Source: Streptococcus oralis (GTDB lineage Bacteria > Bacillota > Bacilli > Lactobacillales > Streptococcaceae). Taken from it: a DNA stretch of 64,000 nucleotides. Location of the stretch: the NCBI RefSeq assembly GCF_019334565.1, contig NZ_CP079724.1, positions 641,001-705,000 on the forward strand, written 5' to 3'. The notes under the pieces were generated by a model. It was not told the origin of the DNA, searched no databases, and saw only the letters and a program-made list of their open reading frames with translations. The translations under genes and the position numbers were made by a program. Positions 27,645-38,000 of this stretch are shown here, piece after piece. The stretch's first letter is position 1; every line of letters starts with the position of its first letter.

Positions 27645-27997
27645 TATGGGAGCATCATCAATTCGACAATCATAGCAATGTAGATGATTAAGGTAAGGAG
27701 AAAACCGGCTCTCCAGAAGAATTTGATGAATTTAGGGTAATAAAAACTTCGTTTTTTGACAAGGAAAAAGACTACAAGGAGGATTGCTAGGAGAGAAAGT
27801 GCGACTCCAAGTCGCGGTAGAAAGTTGTGGGTAAAGGCTTTAGCAGTAATCAGATAGTACTCAAATACCAAAAGTGGAAAAGCTAGATCCGCGAAATTAA
27901 ATCCTATTTTCCTAAGTCCGAAAAGCTTGGTGACAATAAAGCAAACCACCAAGGTTAATATCAATAATAAAATAGATGCTATTTTCATTAAAATCAT
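27644..27997 (-). CDS. DUF3397 family membrane protein
   Basis: 117 residues from ATG 27997; ATGs at 28003 and 27988 are also in frame. The protein has four hydrophobic stretches (around residues 5-20, 35-50, 63-78 and 95-113) and a short basic tail region (KKRSFYYPKFIKFFW), matching the small integral-membrane family DUF3397, function unknown. No ribosome site precedes any start. Instead, a minus-strand extended -10 (TGATACAAT) ends at 28004, which predicts transcription starting at 27997 itself, so the mRNA may be leaderless. It is divergent from the ytqA-type gene. Confidence 0.75.
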   Translation of the reverse strand: MILMKIASILLLILTLVVCFIVTKLFGLRKIGFNFADLAFPLLVFEYYLITAKAFTHNFLPRLGVALSLLAILLVVFFLVKKRSFYYPKFIKFFWRAGFLLTLIIYIAMIVELMMLP

Positions 27998-28003
27998 ACC
28001 CAT

Positions 28004-28012
28004 ATTGTATCA
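28004..28012 (-). promoter_or_regulatory. Extended -10 of the DUF3397 gene
   Basis: On the minus strand TGATACAAT runs from 28012 to 28004. Normal spacing puts +1 at about 27997, the A of an ATG. Confidence 0.55.
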
Positions 28013-28067
28013 TAAAAAAACGCTAAAGGAAATGAGAAACAAGGGAATTTGTAGGAAAGTCAGGCTT

Positions 28068-28096
28068 TTGAGATTGTAGGTGTTTTTTGTTATAAT
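28068..28096 (+). promoter_or_regulatory. Promoter of the ytqA/ytqB operon
   Basis: TTGAGA (28068-28073), 17-bp spacer, TATAAT (28091-28096). The predicted +1 is about 28103, one base from the ATG at 28104. Confidence 0.75.
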
Positions 28097-28103
28097 GAAA
28101 GTT

Positions 28104-29051
28104 ATGAAATCTTATAATACCTTGAATGATTATTATCGAAAACTTTTTGGAGAGAAGACTTTTAAAGTTCCCATCGATGCGGGATTTGACTGTCCAAATC
28201 GGGATGGAACTGTAGCCCATGGTGGTTGTACTTTTTGTACGGTTTCAGGTTCTGGAGATGCCATCGTGGCACCGGATGCCCCTATCCGTGAGCAATTTTA
28301 TAAGGAAATTGACTTTATGCACCGCAAATGGCCAGATGTTCAGAAGTACTTGGTTTATTTTCAAAATTTTACCAACACCCATGAAAAGGTGGAAGTGATT
28401 CGGGAGCGATATGAGCAGGCTATCAACGAACTTGGTGTAGTGGGAATCAATATCGGAACACGCCCAGACTGTCTGCCAGACGAAACCATCGAATATTTGG
28501 CTGAGTTATCGGAACGTATGCATGTGACGGTAGAATTGGGCTTGCAGACTACCTTTGAAGCAACTTCTGACCTGATTAACCGTGCTCATTCTTATGAATT
28601 ATACGTGGAAACAGTAAAACGCTTGAGAAAATATCCCAAAATTGAAATTGTTTCCCATTTGATCAACGGTTTGCCCGGTGAGACTCATGAGATGATGGTC
28701 GAAAATGTCCGTCGCTGTGTCACAGACAATGACATTCAAGGAATTAAACTGCACTTGCTCCACCTCATGACCAATACACGGATGCAGCGAGATTACCACG
28801 AAGGACGCTTGCAACTGATGAGTCAGGATGAGTATGTCAAGGTCATCTGTGACCAGTTGGAAATCATTCCCAAGCATATTGTCATCCATCGAATCACAGG
28901 AGATGCACCTAGAGATATGCTGATTGGTCCCATGTGGAGCCTCAATAAATGGGAAGTGCTGAATGCTATTGAAACTGAGATGCGACGTCGCGGAAGTGTG
29001 CAAGGATGCAAGGCTGTAAAACAGGAGTTTAAAAATGAAAAGACCACTTGA
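28104..29051 (+). CDS. Radical SAM protein, TIGR01212/YtqA family (MnmL type)
   Basis: 315 residues from ATG 28104. Earlier in-frame starts (28080 GTG, 28095 ATG) lie in or before the -10 hexamer and so are not transcribed. The iron-sulfur cysteines are C30, C42 and C45 (C-x11-C-x2-C), the unusual spacing of the TIGR01212 family. Members next to ytqB have been assigned to the late steps of mnm5(s2)U tRNA wobble modification in Gram-positives as MnmL. I rely on memory for that, but the adjacency to the ytqB-type gene (17-bp overlap) supports it. The mRNA is predicted leaderless. Confidence 0.85.
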   Translation: MKSYNTLNDYYRKLFGEKTFKVPIDAGFDCPNRDGTVAHGGCTFCTVSGSGDAIVAPDAPIREQFYKEIDFMHRKWPDVQKYLVYFQNFTNTHEKVEVIRERYEQAINELGVVGINIGTRPDCLPDETIEYLAELSERMHVTVELGLQTTFEATSDLINRAHSYELYVETVKRLRKYPKIEIVSHLINGLPGETHEMMVENVRRCVTDNDIQGIKLHLLHLMTNTRMQRDYHEGRLQLMSQDEYVKVICDQLEIIPKHIVIHRITGDAPRDMLIGPMWSLNKWEVLNAIETEMRRRGSVQGCKAVKQEFKNEKTT

Positions 29052-29592
29052 GATGGCACATGATTTTTTGGCTGAGGTTGTGACAAAAGGGGATATCGTA
29101 GTGGATGCGACCATGGGAAATGGCCATGATACCCTTTTTCTAGCCGAGCTAGCTAAGAAAGTCTATGCCTTTGATGTCCAGGAGCAGGCTTTGGAGAAGA
29201 CGCAAGAGCGTTTGGATCAGGCTGGAATAACAAATGCCCAGTTAATCTTGAAAGGTCATGAGACACTAGACCAGTTTGTGACAGAAGCTAAGGCAGGGAT
29301 TTTTAATCTGGGTTATCTGCCTTCTGCTGACAAATCCGTCATCACTCAACCTCAGACTACTATCGAAGCCTTAGAAAAGCTGTGTCACTTGCTTGTCAAA
29401 GGGGGACGGATTGCAATCATGATTTACTATGGTCATGAAGGAGGAGACACCGAGAGGGATGCTGTATTGGATTTTGTTAGCCAGTTGAACCAACAAGAGT
29501 ATACAGCTGCCATTTATCGGACTCTCAACCAAGTTAATAATCCACCGTTTTTAGTTATGATTGAAAAATTAGAAAGGTATAGACATGGATAA
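29035..29592 (+). CDS. rRNA/tRNA-type SAM methyltransferase, YtqB family (MnmM type)
   Basis: 185 residues. The SAM site is in VVDATMGNGHDTLFLA, and the family-typical NLGYLPSADKSV and MIYYGHEGG follow. The YtqB family has been identified as MnmM, which methylates the 5-aminomethyl group of wobble uridine in tRNAs. The pairing with the radical SAM gene just upstream fits a two-enzyme pathway (cmnm5 to nm5 to mnm5). The start ATG 29035 lies within the upstream gene, so translation is likely coupled; the next gene overlaps its end by 8 bp. Confidence 0.88.
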   Translation: MKRPLEMAHDFLAEVVTKGDIVVDATMGNGHDTLFLAELAKKVYAFDVQEQALEKTQERLDQAGITNAQLILKGHETLDQFVTEAKAGIFNLGYLPSADKSVITQPQTTIEALEKLCHLLVKGGRIAIMIYYGHEGGDTERDAVLDFVSQLNQQEYTAAIYRTLNQVNNPPFLVMIEKLERYRHG

Positions 29593-29839
29593 ACAATACC
29601 TTCGTGAGAAGCTTGAGGCAATGTGCCAAAATTTTGTCGAGTCAACGCATCACGAGCGAGCAGTCGGGGTGCTCGACGAAGCACATATGAGCAAGAAAAT
29701 GCTTAAAATCAAGAAAAAATTAGTGGCTCTTGAAATGGAACGATGCCAGAAAAAAATTGAGCACAAAGACTGTTCTAAGATTGATCAGAAAATCCAAGAG
29801 CAAAAGGAGATTTTTGAATCTTGTTGTAAAAAAGATTAA
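29585..29839 (+). CDS. Small charged hypothetical protein
   Basis: 84 residues, overlapping the methyltransferase 3' end by 8 bp, with AGAAAGG just before its ATG. It is rich in Lys and Glu and predicted helical, possibly coiled-coil. Four cysteines (one near the N-terminus, one in the middle, one in KDCSK and a CC pair near the end) might bind metal, but no standard metal motif is evident. I do not recognise the family. Its place between a tRNA-modification pair and an antiporter gives no clear functional hint. Confidence 0.7.
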   Translation: MDKQYLREKLEAMCQNFVESTHHERAVGVLDEAHMSKKMLKIKKKLVALEMERCQKKIEHKDCSKIDQKIQEQKEIFESCCKKD

Positions 29840-29850
29840 GGAGGAATTGT

Positions 29851-31905
29851 GTGGAATTACTCATTTACTTGATTCTATTTTTATTTGTCTTAATCATTTC
29901 AACTACGACCAATAAACTTCTCCCTTTTTTGCCCCTTCCTCTTGTACAAATCCTTTTTGGGATTGGGATTGGCTTATTTGTTCCTGATGCGGACTTTCAT
30001 CTCAATACAGAGCTGTTTCTAGCCATGGTTATTGGTCCCTTACTTTTCCGGGAGGCAGAAGAAGCGGATATTACGTCCATTTTGAAGCATTGGCGGATTG
30101 TCGTCTTTCTGATCTTTCCTGTGATTTTTATCTCGACCTTAAGCTTGGGGGGCATGGCTCACTTCCTTTGGATGACTCTTCCTTTAGCTGCCTGTTTAGC
30201 AGTTGGAGCGGCACTTGGGCCAACAGATTTGGTTGCCTTCGCATCTCTTTCTGAACGTTTTCGTTTTCCAAAACGGGTTTCCAATATCCTAAAAGGGGAA
30301 GGACTTTTAAATGACGCTTCTGGTTTGGTTGCCTTTCAGATGGCTCTGGCTGCTTGGACAACAGGAACGTTTTCTCTCAGCCAAGCTGGAACTTCCCTAG
30401 CACTTTCTATCCTTGGTGGTTTTGTAGTCGGTTTTGTGACGGCTATGGTCAATCGTTTCTTGCATAGCTTTTTGCTGAGTGTGCGAGCGATAGATATAGC
30501 CAGTGAACTATTGCTAGAGCTAAGTTTGCCGCTCATGACCTTTTTCATCGCAGAAGAGTTTCATGTTTCAGGGATTATCGCAGTAGTGGTTGCAGGTATT
30601 TTGAAGGCCAGTCGTTTTAAGAAAATTACGCTCCTTGAGGCTCAGGTAGACACCATGACGGAGACCGTTTGGCATACCGTGACCTTTATGCTAAATGGAT
30701 CAGTCTTTGTTCTCTTGGGAATGGAATTAGAATTGATAGCAGAGCCAATCTTGTCTAATTCTCTTTACAATCCCCTTCTTTTACTGCTTTCAGTTGTCGT
30801 TCTGACCTTCTTACTCTTTGCGATCCGCTTTGTCATGATTGCTGGTTTTTACTTTGTGAGGACGCGTCGACTTAAGAAAAAAATTCATAAGTACATGAAA
30901 GATATGCTTCTTTTGACCTTCTCTGGTGTCAAAGGAACAGTATCTATCGCGACCATTCTCCTCATACCAAGTCATTTGGAGCAGGAATATCCTTTGTTGC
31001 TCTTCCTAGTAGCAGGTGTTACACTGTTGAGCTTTTTAACGGGTTTACTGGTCCTCCCTCACTTATCTGAGGAACAAGAGGAAAGCAAGGACCATTTGAT
31101 GCATATTGCGATTTTGAATGATGTAGCTGCAGAATTAGAAAAAGAGTTGGACCATCACAAGAACAAACTTCCTCTTTATGCAGCTATTGATAACTATCAT
31201 GGTCGGATTGAAAACCTCATCCTTAGTCTGGAAAATAAGAGAGTCCAAGAGGACTGGGAGTCCCTCAAGCTTCTTATCTTGAGTATTGAGAGTGACGGTT
31301 TGGAGCAAGCCTACGAAGAAAATAGAATCAGTGAGCGTGGCTATCGAGTTTACCAACGTTACCTAAAAAACATGGAGCAGAGTATCAATCGGAATTTCGC
31401 TTCTAGAGTGACTTATTACTTCCTAGTTTCCTTACGGATACTGCGCTTTCTACTCCATGAAATGTTTACCTTTGGCAAAACTTTCCGTAGTTGGATGAAT
31501 GAAGAATCTCGTAAACTACTAGCAGTTGACTATGATCAGATTTCAGAGTTGTATTTGGAAAATACAGAGCTGATTATCGAGAGTTTGGAAAACCTCAAAG
31601 GGGTTTATAAGAGTTCTCTGATTAGCTTTATGCAAGAGTCTCGTCTACGCGAGACGGCTATTATCGGAAGTGGTACCTTTGTTGAGCGGGTTATCAATCG
31701 CATCAAACCAAACAATATCGATGAAATGCTACGAGGCTACTATCTCGAACGTAAGGCAATCTTTGAATACGAAGAAGCTAAACTGATAACAGCCAAGTAT
31801 GCCAAAAAACTACGCCAAAATGTGAATAATTTAGAGAATTATTCTCTGAAAGAGGCTGCAAATACCTTGCCTTATGATATGCTAGATTTAATCAGAAGAA
31901 CTTAA
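29851..31905 (+). CDS. Na+/H+ antiporter, CPA1 (NhaP) family
   Basis: 684 residues from GTG 29851, which follows AAGGAGGAATT. The N-terminal ~400 residues contain about a dozen hydrophobic segments with the CPA1 features ALGPTDLVAF and GEGLLNDASGLVAF, where the acidic residues are expected to carry the exchanged ions. The remaining ~280 residues are hydrophilic and helical, probably a cytosolic regulatory domain. It would exchange Na+ (or K+) for protons at the plasma membrane. The gene follows the 84-residue ORF by 11 bp and precedes the YihY gene by 29 bp. Confidence 0.92.
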   Translation: MELLIYLILFLFVLIISTTTNKLLPFLPLPLVQILFGIGIGLFVPDADFHLNTELFLAMVIGPLLFREAEEADITSILKHWRIVVFLIFPVIFISTLSLGGMAHFLWMTLPLAACLAVGAALGPTDLVAFASLSERFRFPKRVSNILKGEGLLNDASGLVAFQMALAAWTTGTFSLSQAGTSLALSILGGFVVGFVTAMVNRFLHSFLLSVRAIDIASELLLELSLPLMTFFIAEEFHVSGIIAVVVAGILKASRFKKITLLEAQVDTMTETVWHTVTFMLNGSVFVLLGMELELIAEPILSNSLYNPLLLLLSVVVLTFLLFAIRFVMIAGFYFVRTRRLKKKIHKYMKDMLLLTFSGVKGTVSIATILLIPSHLEQEYPLLLFLVAGVTLLSFLTGLLVLPHLSEEQEESKDHLMHIAILNDVAAELEKELDHHKNKLPLYAAIDNYHGRIENLILSLENKRVQEDWESLKLLILSIESDGLEQAYEENRISERGYRVYQRYLKNMEQSINRNFASRVTYYFLVSLRILRFLLHEMFTFGKTFRSWMNEESRKLLAVDYDQISELYLENTELIIESLENLKGVYKSSLISFMQESRLRETAIIGSGTFVERVINRIKPNNIDEMLRGYYLERKAIFEYEEAKLITAKYAKKLRQNVNNLENYSLKEAANTLPYDMLDLIRRT

Positions 31906-31934
31906 ATGATGAAGAAAATGACGGAGGATGGAAC

Positions 31935-32795
31935 ATGAAAAAGTGGTGGAAAGAGCTGATGGACAGGCCCTTATTGAAAGCTTTTTTGCATTACTATCAA
32001 GCATCTGATAGCGAGTTGACCAGTGTTGCGGTTGCCTACTATTGGTTGATTTCAATCTTTCCTTTGCTAATGATAATGGTCAATATTTTGCCTTATTTTC
32101 AGATTCCGGTCTCAAATTTCTTACTGACGATCAAGGAATTTTTGCCCGATACGGTGTATGATGTGGTCGCCAAGATTGTCCGAGAAGTTCTGACTCAACC
32201 ATCAACTGGTTTGTTGAGTTTTGCCGTTTTATCTGCCCTCTGGACCTTTTCGAAATCAATGGATTTCCTTCAAAAAGCCTTTAATAAAGCCTATGGAGTG
32301 ACCAAGAGTCGAGGAATTATCTCCCATCAGTTGATGAGTTTACTTGTTAGTTTCGGCTTGCAGATTCTTTTTGCCTTGGCCTTGTTTTTGAGTATGTTTG
32401 GTCGTATGTTGCTTAACATCCTCAAAACTTACTGGCAATCAGACAGTCTGCTATTCTCCTACCTGCAAGACTTTACAGGCCCTCTGGTCTATGCCTTGAT
32501 CTTTGCCATTCTGGTTATGATTTATTACTTCCTTCCAAAAGTAAAAGCACCACGAATCCGCTATGTTTTACCAGGAAGTGTCTTTGTCTTGCTAACTCTT
32601 ATTTTTTTATTGAATATCTTTTCTGTCTACGTCAATAGTTATGTTAATCATCTAGTTGATGTACGATTTTTCAGTTCCATTATCGTGGTAGTCATGATGT
32701 TCTGGTTTATTCTCATTGCAAAGATTTTGATTATCGGAGCAGTTATCAATGCCAGTGTTCAGAGTTTGAAAGATCCAAAGTTTGGTATGGAATAA
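31935..32795 (+). CDS. YihY/BrkB-family membrane protein
   Basis: 286 residues, start ATG 31935 with ACGGAGGAT upstream. About six hydrophobic helices and the family-typical early segment SELTSVAVAYYWLISIFPLL are visible, plus the LWTFSKSMDFLQKAFNKAYG region. The family was once mislabelled ribonuclease BN; its true function is unknown. It is the last gene of the group starting at 28104 and ends at a strong hairpin shared with queA. Confidence 0.9.
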   Translation: MKKWWKELMDRPLLKAFLHYYQASDSELTSVAVAYYWLISIFPLLMIMVNILPYFQIPVSNFLLTIKEFLPDTVYDVVAKIVREVLTQPSTGLLSFAVLSALWTFSKSMDFLQKAFNKAYGVTKSRGIISHQLMSLLVSFGLQILFALALFLSMFGRMLLNILKTYWQSDSLLFSYLQDFTGPLVYALIFAILVMIYYFLPKVKAPRIRYVLPGSVFVLLTLIFLLNIFSVYVNSYVNHLVDVRFFSSIIVVVMMFWFILIAKILIIGAVINASVQSLKDPKFGME

Positions 32796-32800
32796 TTAGA

Positions 32801-32833
32801 AAAATCCCTATTAGGTTTCCTAATAGGGATTTT
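32801..32833. terminator. Bidirectional terminator between yihY-type gene and queA
   Basis: AAAATCCCTATTAGG and CCTAATAGGGATTTT form a perfect 15-bp stem with a 3-nt loop; A's and T's on the two sides suit both convergent genes. Confidence 0.9.
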
Positions 32834-32834
32834 C

Positions 32835-33863
32835 TTAATAGATAAACATGGCATCTCCAAAACTGAAGAAGCGGTAGTGTTCTTGGATGGCATGGTGATA
32901 GGCATCTAGGACTAAGTCACGACCGGCAAAGGCAGAAACTAGCATAACAAGAGTTGACTTGGGTAGGTGGAAGTTGGTTGAAAAAGCATCCACAACCTTC
33001 CAGTCGTAGCCTGGTTTGATAAAGATATTGGTCCAGCCAGAATCTGCTTGGATTTGTCCATTAAACTTGGAACCGATGGTTTCCAGTGTGCGGATCGAAG
33101 TAGTTCCGACAGCGATGACGCGACCTCCCTTTTCCTTGACAGAGCGAAGAGTGGCTGCTGCTTCCTCAGAGAGCTGGTAGAATTCTGAGTGCATTTCGTG
33201 TTCATCCAGATTGTCAACAGAGACAGGTCTAAAGGTTCCGAGTCCGACGTGAAGAGTGAGATAGACCAGATGAACACCCTTGGCTTGGATTTCTGCTAGC
33301 AGTTCTTTGGTGAAGTGCAATCCAGCAGTCGGTGCTGCAGCAGAGCCACTTTCTTTAGCGTAGACCGTTTGATAACGTTCACGGTCATCCAGTTTTTCAT
33401 GGATATAAGGCGGTAGCGGCATTTCACCCAGACTTTCCAAGACTTCTAGGAAAATTCCTTGGTATTCAAAGCGGACAATACGGCCTCCGTGGGTCAATTC
33501 TTCCGTAACGACAGCGCTGAGACGACCATCTCCAAAGCTGACGCGAGTACCGACCTTGAGGCGTTTGGCAGGTTTCGCTAGGACTTCCCACTCATCACCA
33601 GCAGTATTTTTAAGAAGGAGAAGCTCCACGTGGCCACCTGTTTCTTCCTTTTGACCATAGAGGCGGGCTGGGAGAACACGGGTGTCGTTCATGACAAGGG
33701 CATCACCCGGTTCCAACATATCAATAATAGAGTGGAAGTGTTTATCCTGAAATTCTCCCGTCTCACGATTGACGATGAGGAGTTTGGAGGCATCCCGTTT
33801 TTCAAGGGGTGTTTGAGCAATCAATTCCTCAGGTAAGTGGAAATCAAAATCAGCTGTATTCAT
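32835..33863 (-). CDS. queA: S-adenosylmethionine:tRNA ribosyltransferase-isomerase QueA
   Basis: 342 residues. QueA transfers the ribosyl part of SAM to preQ1 in the tRNA anticodon loop to make epoxyqueuosine. The N-terminus [14 protein letters not shown] and internal segments [21 protein letters not shown] and [10 protein letters not shown] are family signatures. The minus-strand start ATG 33863 is preceded by AGAAAG, with an extended -10 (TGTTATAAT) about 36 bp further up. It is divergent from nagB. Confidence 0.97.
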   Translation of the reverse strand: MNTADFDFHLPEELIAQTPLEKRDASKLLIVNRETGEFQDKHFHSIIDMLEPGDALVMNDTRVLPARLYGQKEETGGHVELLLLKNTAGDEWEVLAKPAKRLKVGTRVSFGDGRLSAVVTEELTHGGRIVRFEYQGIFLEVLESLGEMPLPPYIHEKLDDRERYQTVYAKESGSAAAPTAGLHFTKELLAEIQAKGVHLVYLTLHVGLGTFRPVSVDNLDEHEMHSEFYQLSEEAAATLRSVKEKGGRVIAVGTTSIRTLETIGSKFNGQIQADSGWTNIFIKPGYDWKVVDAFSTNFHLPKSTLVMLVSAFAGRDLVLDAYHHAIQEHYRFFSFGDAMFIY

Positions 33864-33938
33864 TTTTTCATCATTCTTTCTAACTTCTAATCTTATCCAT
33901 TATAACATGTTTCAAGTTTGGGCGCTCTTTTTTTAGAA

Positions 33939-33953
33939 ATTAAATCGTTTTCA
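33939..33953 (+). promoter_or_regulatory. cre-like site upstream of the nagB -35
   Basis: ATTAAATCGTTTTCA matches the CcpA consensus WTGNAANCGNWNNCW except at one position. It lies immediately upstream of the -35 box. Confidence 0.5.
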
Positions 33954-33954
33954 C

Positions 33955-33983
33955 TTGACAAAAATTGGTCTATACCATATAAT
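33955..33983 (+). promoter_or_regulatory. nagB promoter with a NagR-like operator in its spacer
   Basis: Perfect TTGACA (33955-33960) and TATAAT (33978-33983) are 17 bp apart. The spacer holds TTGGTCTATACCA (33965-33977), a dyad like the TGGT-N4-ACCA core of operators for NagR, the GntR-type amino-sugar repressor of streptococci. Confidence 0.75.
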
Positions 33984-34009
33984 GAATATAGAAACATGGA
34001 GGATATAAA

Positions 34010-34717
34010 ATGAAAGTTATTAAAGTTGAAAATCAAGTCGAAGGTGGAAAAGTAGCTTTTGAGATTTTGAAGGAAAAATTGGCCAATGGTGCTCAAACAT
34101 TAGGACTTGCAACAGGAAGTAGTCCGCTTGAGTTTTACAAGGAAATCGTTGAGAGTGACCTTGATTTTTCAAATCTAACCAGTGTGAACCTTGATGAGTA
34201 TGTAGGGCTTGATGGGGATAATCCACAGTCTTACCGTTACTTCATGCAAGAAAACCTGTTTAACCAAAAACCATTTAAAGAAAGTTTCTTGCCACGTGGT
34301 GTTAAGGATAATGCTGAAGAAGAAGTAGAACGCTACAATCAAATTTTAGCTGACCATCCTGTTGATTTGCAAATCTTGGGGATTGGTCGCAATGGACATA
34401 TCGGCTTTAATGAGCCTGGCACTCCATTTGATAGCCAAACGCATCTAGTAGAACTTGATCAATCTACCATCGAAGCTAATGCTCGCTTTTTTGACAAGAT
34501 TGAAGACGTTCCAACTCAAGCCATTTCAATGGGAATTAAAAACATCTTGGATGCCAAGTCAATTATTCTTTTTGCTTACGGTGAGTCAAAAGCAGAAGCT
34601 ATTGCTGGAACAGTATCTGGCCCAGTGACTGAGAACCTCCCAGCAAGTAGTCTACAAAACCACCCTGATGTGACTATTATCGCTGATGCAGAAGCGCTCA
34701 GCTTACTTGAAAAATAA
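34010..34717 (+). CDS. nagB: Glucosamine-6-phosphate deaminase
   Basis: 235 residues. NagB converts glucosamine-6-phosphate to fructose-6-phosphate and ammonia, sending amino sugars into glycolysis. The motifs [16 protein letters not shown] and [14 protein letters not shown] are those of the family; the protein is the short Gram-positive form. The start ATG 34010 follows TGGAGGAT. The promoter carries a NagR-like operator and a cre-like site, which predicts induction by amino sugars and repression by glucose. A terminator follows. Confidence 0.97.
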   Translation: MKVIKVENQVEGGKVAFEILKEKLANGAQTLGLATGSSPLEFYKEIVESDLDFSNLTSVNLDEYVGLDGDNPQSYRYFMQENLFNQKPFKESFLPRGVKDNAEEEVERYNQILADHPVDLQILGIGRNGHIGFNEPGTPFDSQTHLVELDQSTIEANARFFDKIEDVPTQAISMGIKNILDAKSIILFAYGESKAEAIAGTVSGPVTENLPASSLQNHPDVTIIADAEALSLLEK

Positions 34718-34727
34718 AAATTACACG

Positions 34728-34760
34728 AACCACTTGCTCTTTGGAGTGAGTGGTTTTTTG
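34728..34760 (+). terminator. Terminator after nagB
   Basis: AACCACTTGCTC (34728-34739) pairs with GAGTGAGTGGTT (34744-34755) through 12 pairs including two G-U, then T's. The AT-rich stretch from here to 35009 holds a TTGTATAAT -10 candidate (34965-34973) for the adhesin gene and nothing else I can support. Confidence 0.8.
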
Positions 34761-35009
34761 ATTCTTATAAGCTAGAAGTGAAATTTTGATAATTTTGGTT
34801 TAAACTATAAAATATTTGAATAAAGAAATTATATAAATTTTAATGCAGGAAAAAAATATAACAAGATAATAATTGAAGTTAAGTATACGTAGTTTTTTTC
34901 TTTTATAATTTAAATAATAACTAAAATTTTTTAAGTTTACTTAGTAGCGAAGCTATAAAAAAAGTTGTATAATGTTCTGAGTTATAAAATTATAATTAAG
35001 GAGATTATA

Positions 35010-38000
35010 ATGGGGAAAGATTTATTTAATCCACGCCTTCATAAGTTTTCTATTCGAAAACTAAATGTAGGTGTTTGTTCTGTGCTCTTGTCTACTTTTG
35101 TCCTTTTGGGAGCAACTTCTCAAGTTAGTGCTGATGAGACGAGTGTGACAAACTCTTTAAACGAGGTAGCTAAAACAAACCTTGATAAAACAACGGGGAC
35201 TTCTATATCACCTACAGATTCTAAAACATCGGAAAAGTCTGAAACACCATCTGTAGTAGAATCCTCTCAACCAACTAAAGAAACAGCAACTTCAAATTCT
35301 GGAACAGAGCCTGCTGATAAAAAGAACAATGACAAATCGGTTATCTCTGAAACATCACAGTCTCCTGTTGAGAAACCAGTTACTTCTCCAGAAGATAAAT
35401 CTACAGAGAGTGCTAAACCAGAAACTGCAGTTGCTCCAATAATTGCTGAACCTACTGAGACGTCTAGTGTTACTGAACAATCTACACGTTCTCGTAGAGT
35501 TCGTCGTGATACCCAGGCGACTTCAGTTGCACCAGCTAGTTATGCAGGTGCGGACGATGCGACTCCTGTACCACGTACATCTAAACCAGAATTGTCTGAA
35601 TCAGAGAAGAAAGAAAGTACACAATTAGCAAAACAAATTAACTGGATTGATTTCTCTGATACAGCAAGCTTGAAAAACTTAGATCCTCAGGGAGGGTTTA
35701 AGATTGGAACTACTTATACGAAAGAAATTTCACCTGGTTATGTAGTTACCTTGACAGTTACTGAGCTTAAACCATTCCACGCTACTGAAATTTATAAAAA
35801 GCGTGTGGAAGGAACTTCATCTGCTGGAACTTATGATCCAAATGCAACAAACAGTTATTTAAAAAGTTGGAAAGATTATGGAAAAACTCCACCTCCTGTA
35901 TCAGGTCAACCTCAAGATAAATGGAGTACTATTGGGGGACAAGGTTTTGATACACAAGGCCATAAAACACAAATTATCGTACCAGTTGATGGTGTAAACT
36001 GGGGGGTTAAATTTAAAATAGAAGCCACTTATCGTGGAAAAAAAGTAAAACCAGCAGTTGTTATGGCTGATGGAGAAGATGCTAACCCTGGTGAATATGG
36101 TATTTTTACCACTAACGGTGAAGGTTGGGAATACGTAGGAGAATGGATGAAAGGTCCTCGTGCAAAAGGTCCTTACACTGTTACGACTGAAGAACTTGTT
36201 AAGCAGGCTGACAAGACAACAAGAGGTGGTCTACTCATCCTAAAAGATAAGACTGTCGATTGGAATAAGTTTTTGAGTCCTGATACAGTTACAGGTGGTC
36301 TAGGTAGTCAAGTATTTGGACCAATAGTTTCAGCAAGTAAAGCAGTGCCAGTTGTAATGACCCGTGGGGCTTCTGAGGTAGGTTTTTATGTTGCGACCGC
36401 AGGGCAACAGGCACTTATGATGGGATTCTTGGTAGTTGATGGTGGTGATGCGCCAGAAAGTTACGGTGAAGCTCACCATACTATCTCTACACGCGATTCG
36501 ATAACAAATGTTCAAATAAAGCAACCTTACTTAGGTTCTACAGAAGCAGATATCGATGTGGATTCTAAAAATGATTGGACTTCTGATGATCGTGAGGATG
36601 TTTCAGATGAAGGTCCGCAGCAATTGCTAACTGCTGATCAATATAACAATACTAACGACCTTTTGGATTTAAACAAAGCTAAGAATGGCACTTATACCCT
36701 TAAGATTAAGGCTAATCCAAATGGTAATGCTAAAGCATATGTCAAAGCATGGGTGGACTTCAATAATAACGGGAAATTTGATGATAATGAAGGCAGTGTG
36801 GTTAAAGAAATAACAGCTAATGGAGACCACACTTTAACATTTAATGCAATTCCGAGTCTTAGTGGTGGATTAGTTGACCAACTTGGAATGCGTGTGCGTA
36901 TTGCGACTAATGCAGGTGATATTGAGAAGCCTACCGGGACGGCATTTAGTGGTGAAGTAGAGGACATGTTGGTTCGCCGTACTTATCCACCTCAAGGTGA
37001 AAAGAAAGAAACTACCGGTCTTCAAGGTGAGACACAAAATGCTACAGTTCACTTCACACCTAAAGGACCAGATCGTTCAGACTTTGTAACTAATGCTAGC
37101 ATGAGTAGCCAAGTGCCACAAATTTTGGATAATCAAGGGAATGTCTTGACTCCAACTAACGGCAATACTTATGTGCGTCCTGAAGGGACCTATGTAGTGA
37201 CTGCTAATGGTGATGATATCGATGTAGTGTTCACACCAAATGCAGACTTCACAGGAACTGCTGAAGGGATTAATATTCGTCGTACAGACTCAAACGGTTC
37301 ATCAACTAACTGGCAATCAACTGATGCATCAAATCCAAATAAGAATGACATTTTGAACAATATGGATGGTCGATACATCCCTACTGTTCGAAAGATACCA
37401 ACATATGAATCGACTGGTGTTCAAGGTCAAGAACAAAACAAAAATCTAATCTTTAATGATGGCGATCCAGCTAAAACGCCAGTGACTCCAGATTCTTCAC
37501 GCCCTGCGACCTTTGTGGATGCTAATGGCCAACCTATTACTGGTAACTCAGTTCCTGCTACATCCAATGGTCAGTCAGTTGGAACTTATGAGCTAGACCC
37601 TAACACTGGTCAAGTCACTTTCAAACCTAACAAAAATTTTGTTGGTACCCCGGACCCAGTTACTGTTCAAGTAAATGATTCTAACGGTGTTCCTTACCGA
37701 GCACATTATAAACCAACAGTGACCAAGGTAACACCTACAGGAACTAACGCAACCAGCACAGGCCCTCAGGGTGTTCCACAAACAGGCACTCCAAGCTTCC
37801 AAGGTGGTGATCCATTGGTTCCAATCGATGAAACAGTTGAGCCAACCTTCGAAGATGGTAGCAAGGAAAAGAATATTCCAGGCCAAGGAACCTACACGAT
37901 TGCACCAGACGGAACTGTAACTTTCACTCCAGACAAACAGTTTGTTGGAAACCCAACTCCAGTAACAGTCAAACGCGTAGATAAGAATGGCACCCCAGTC

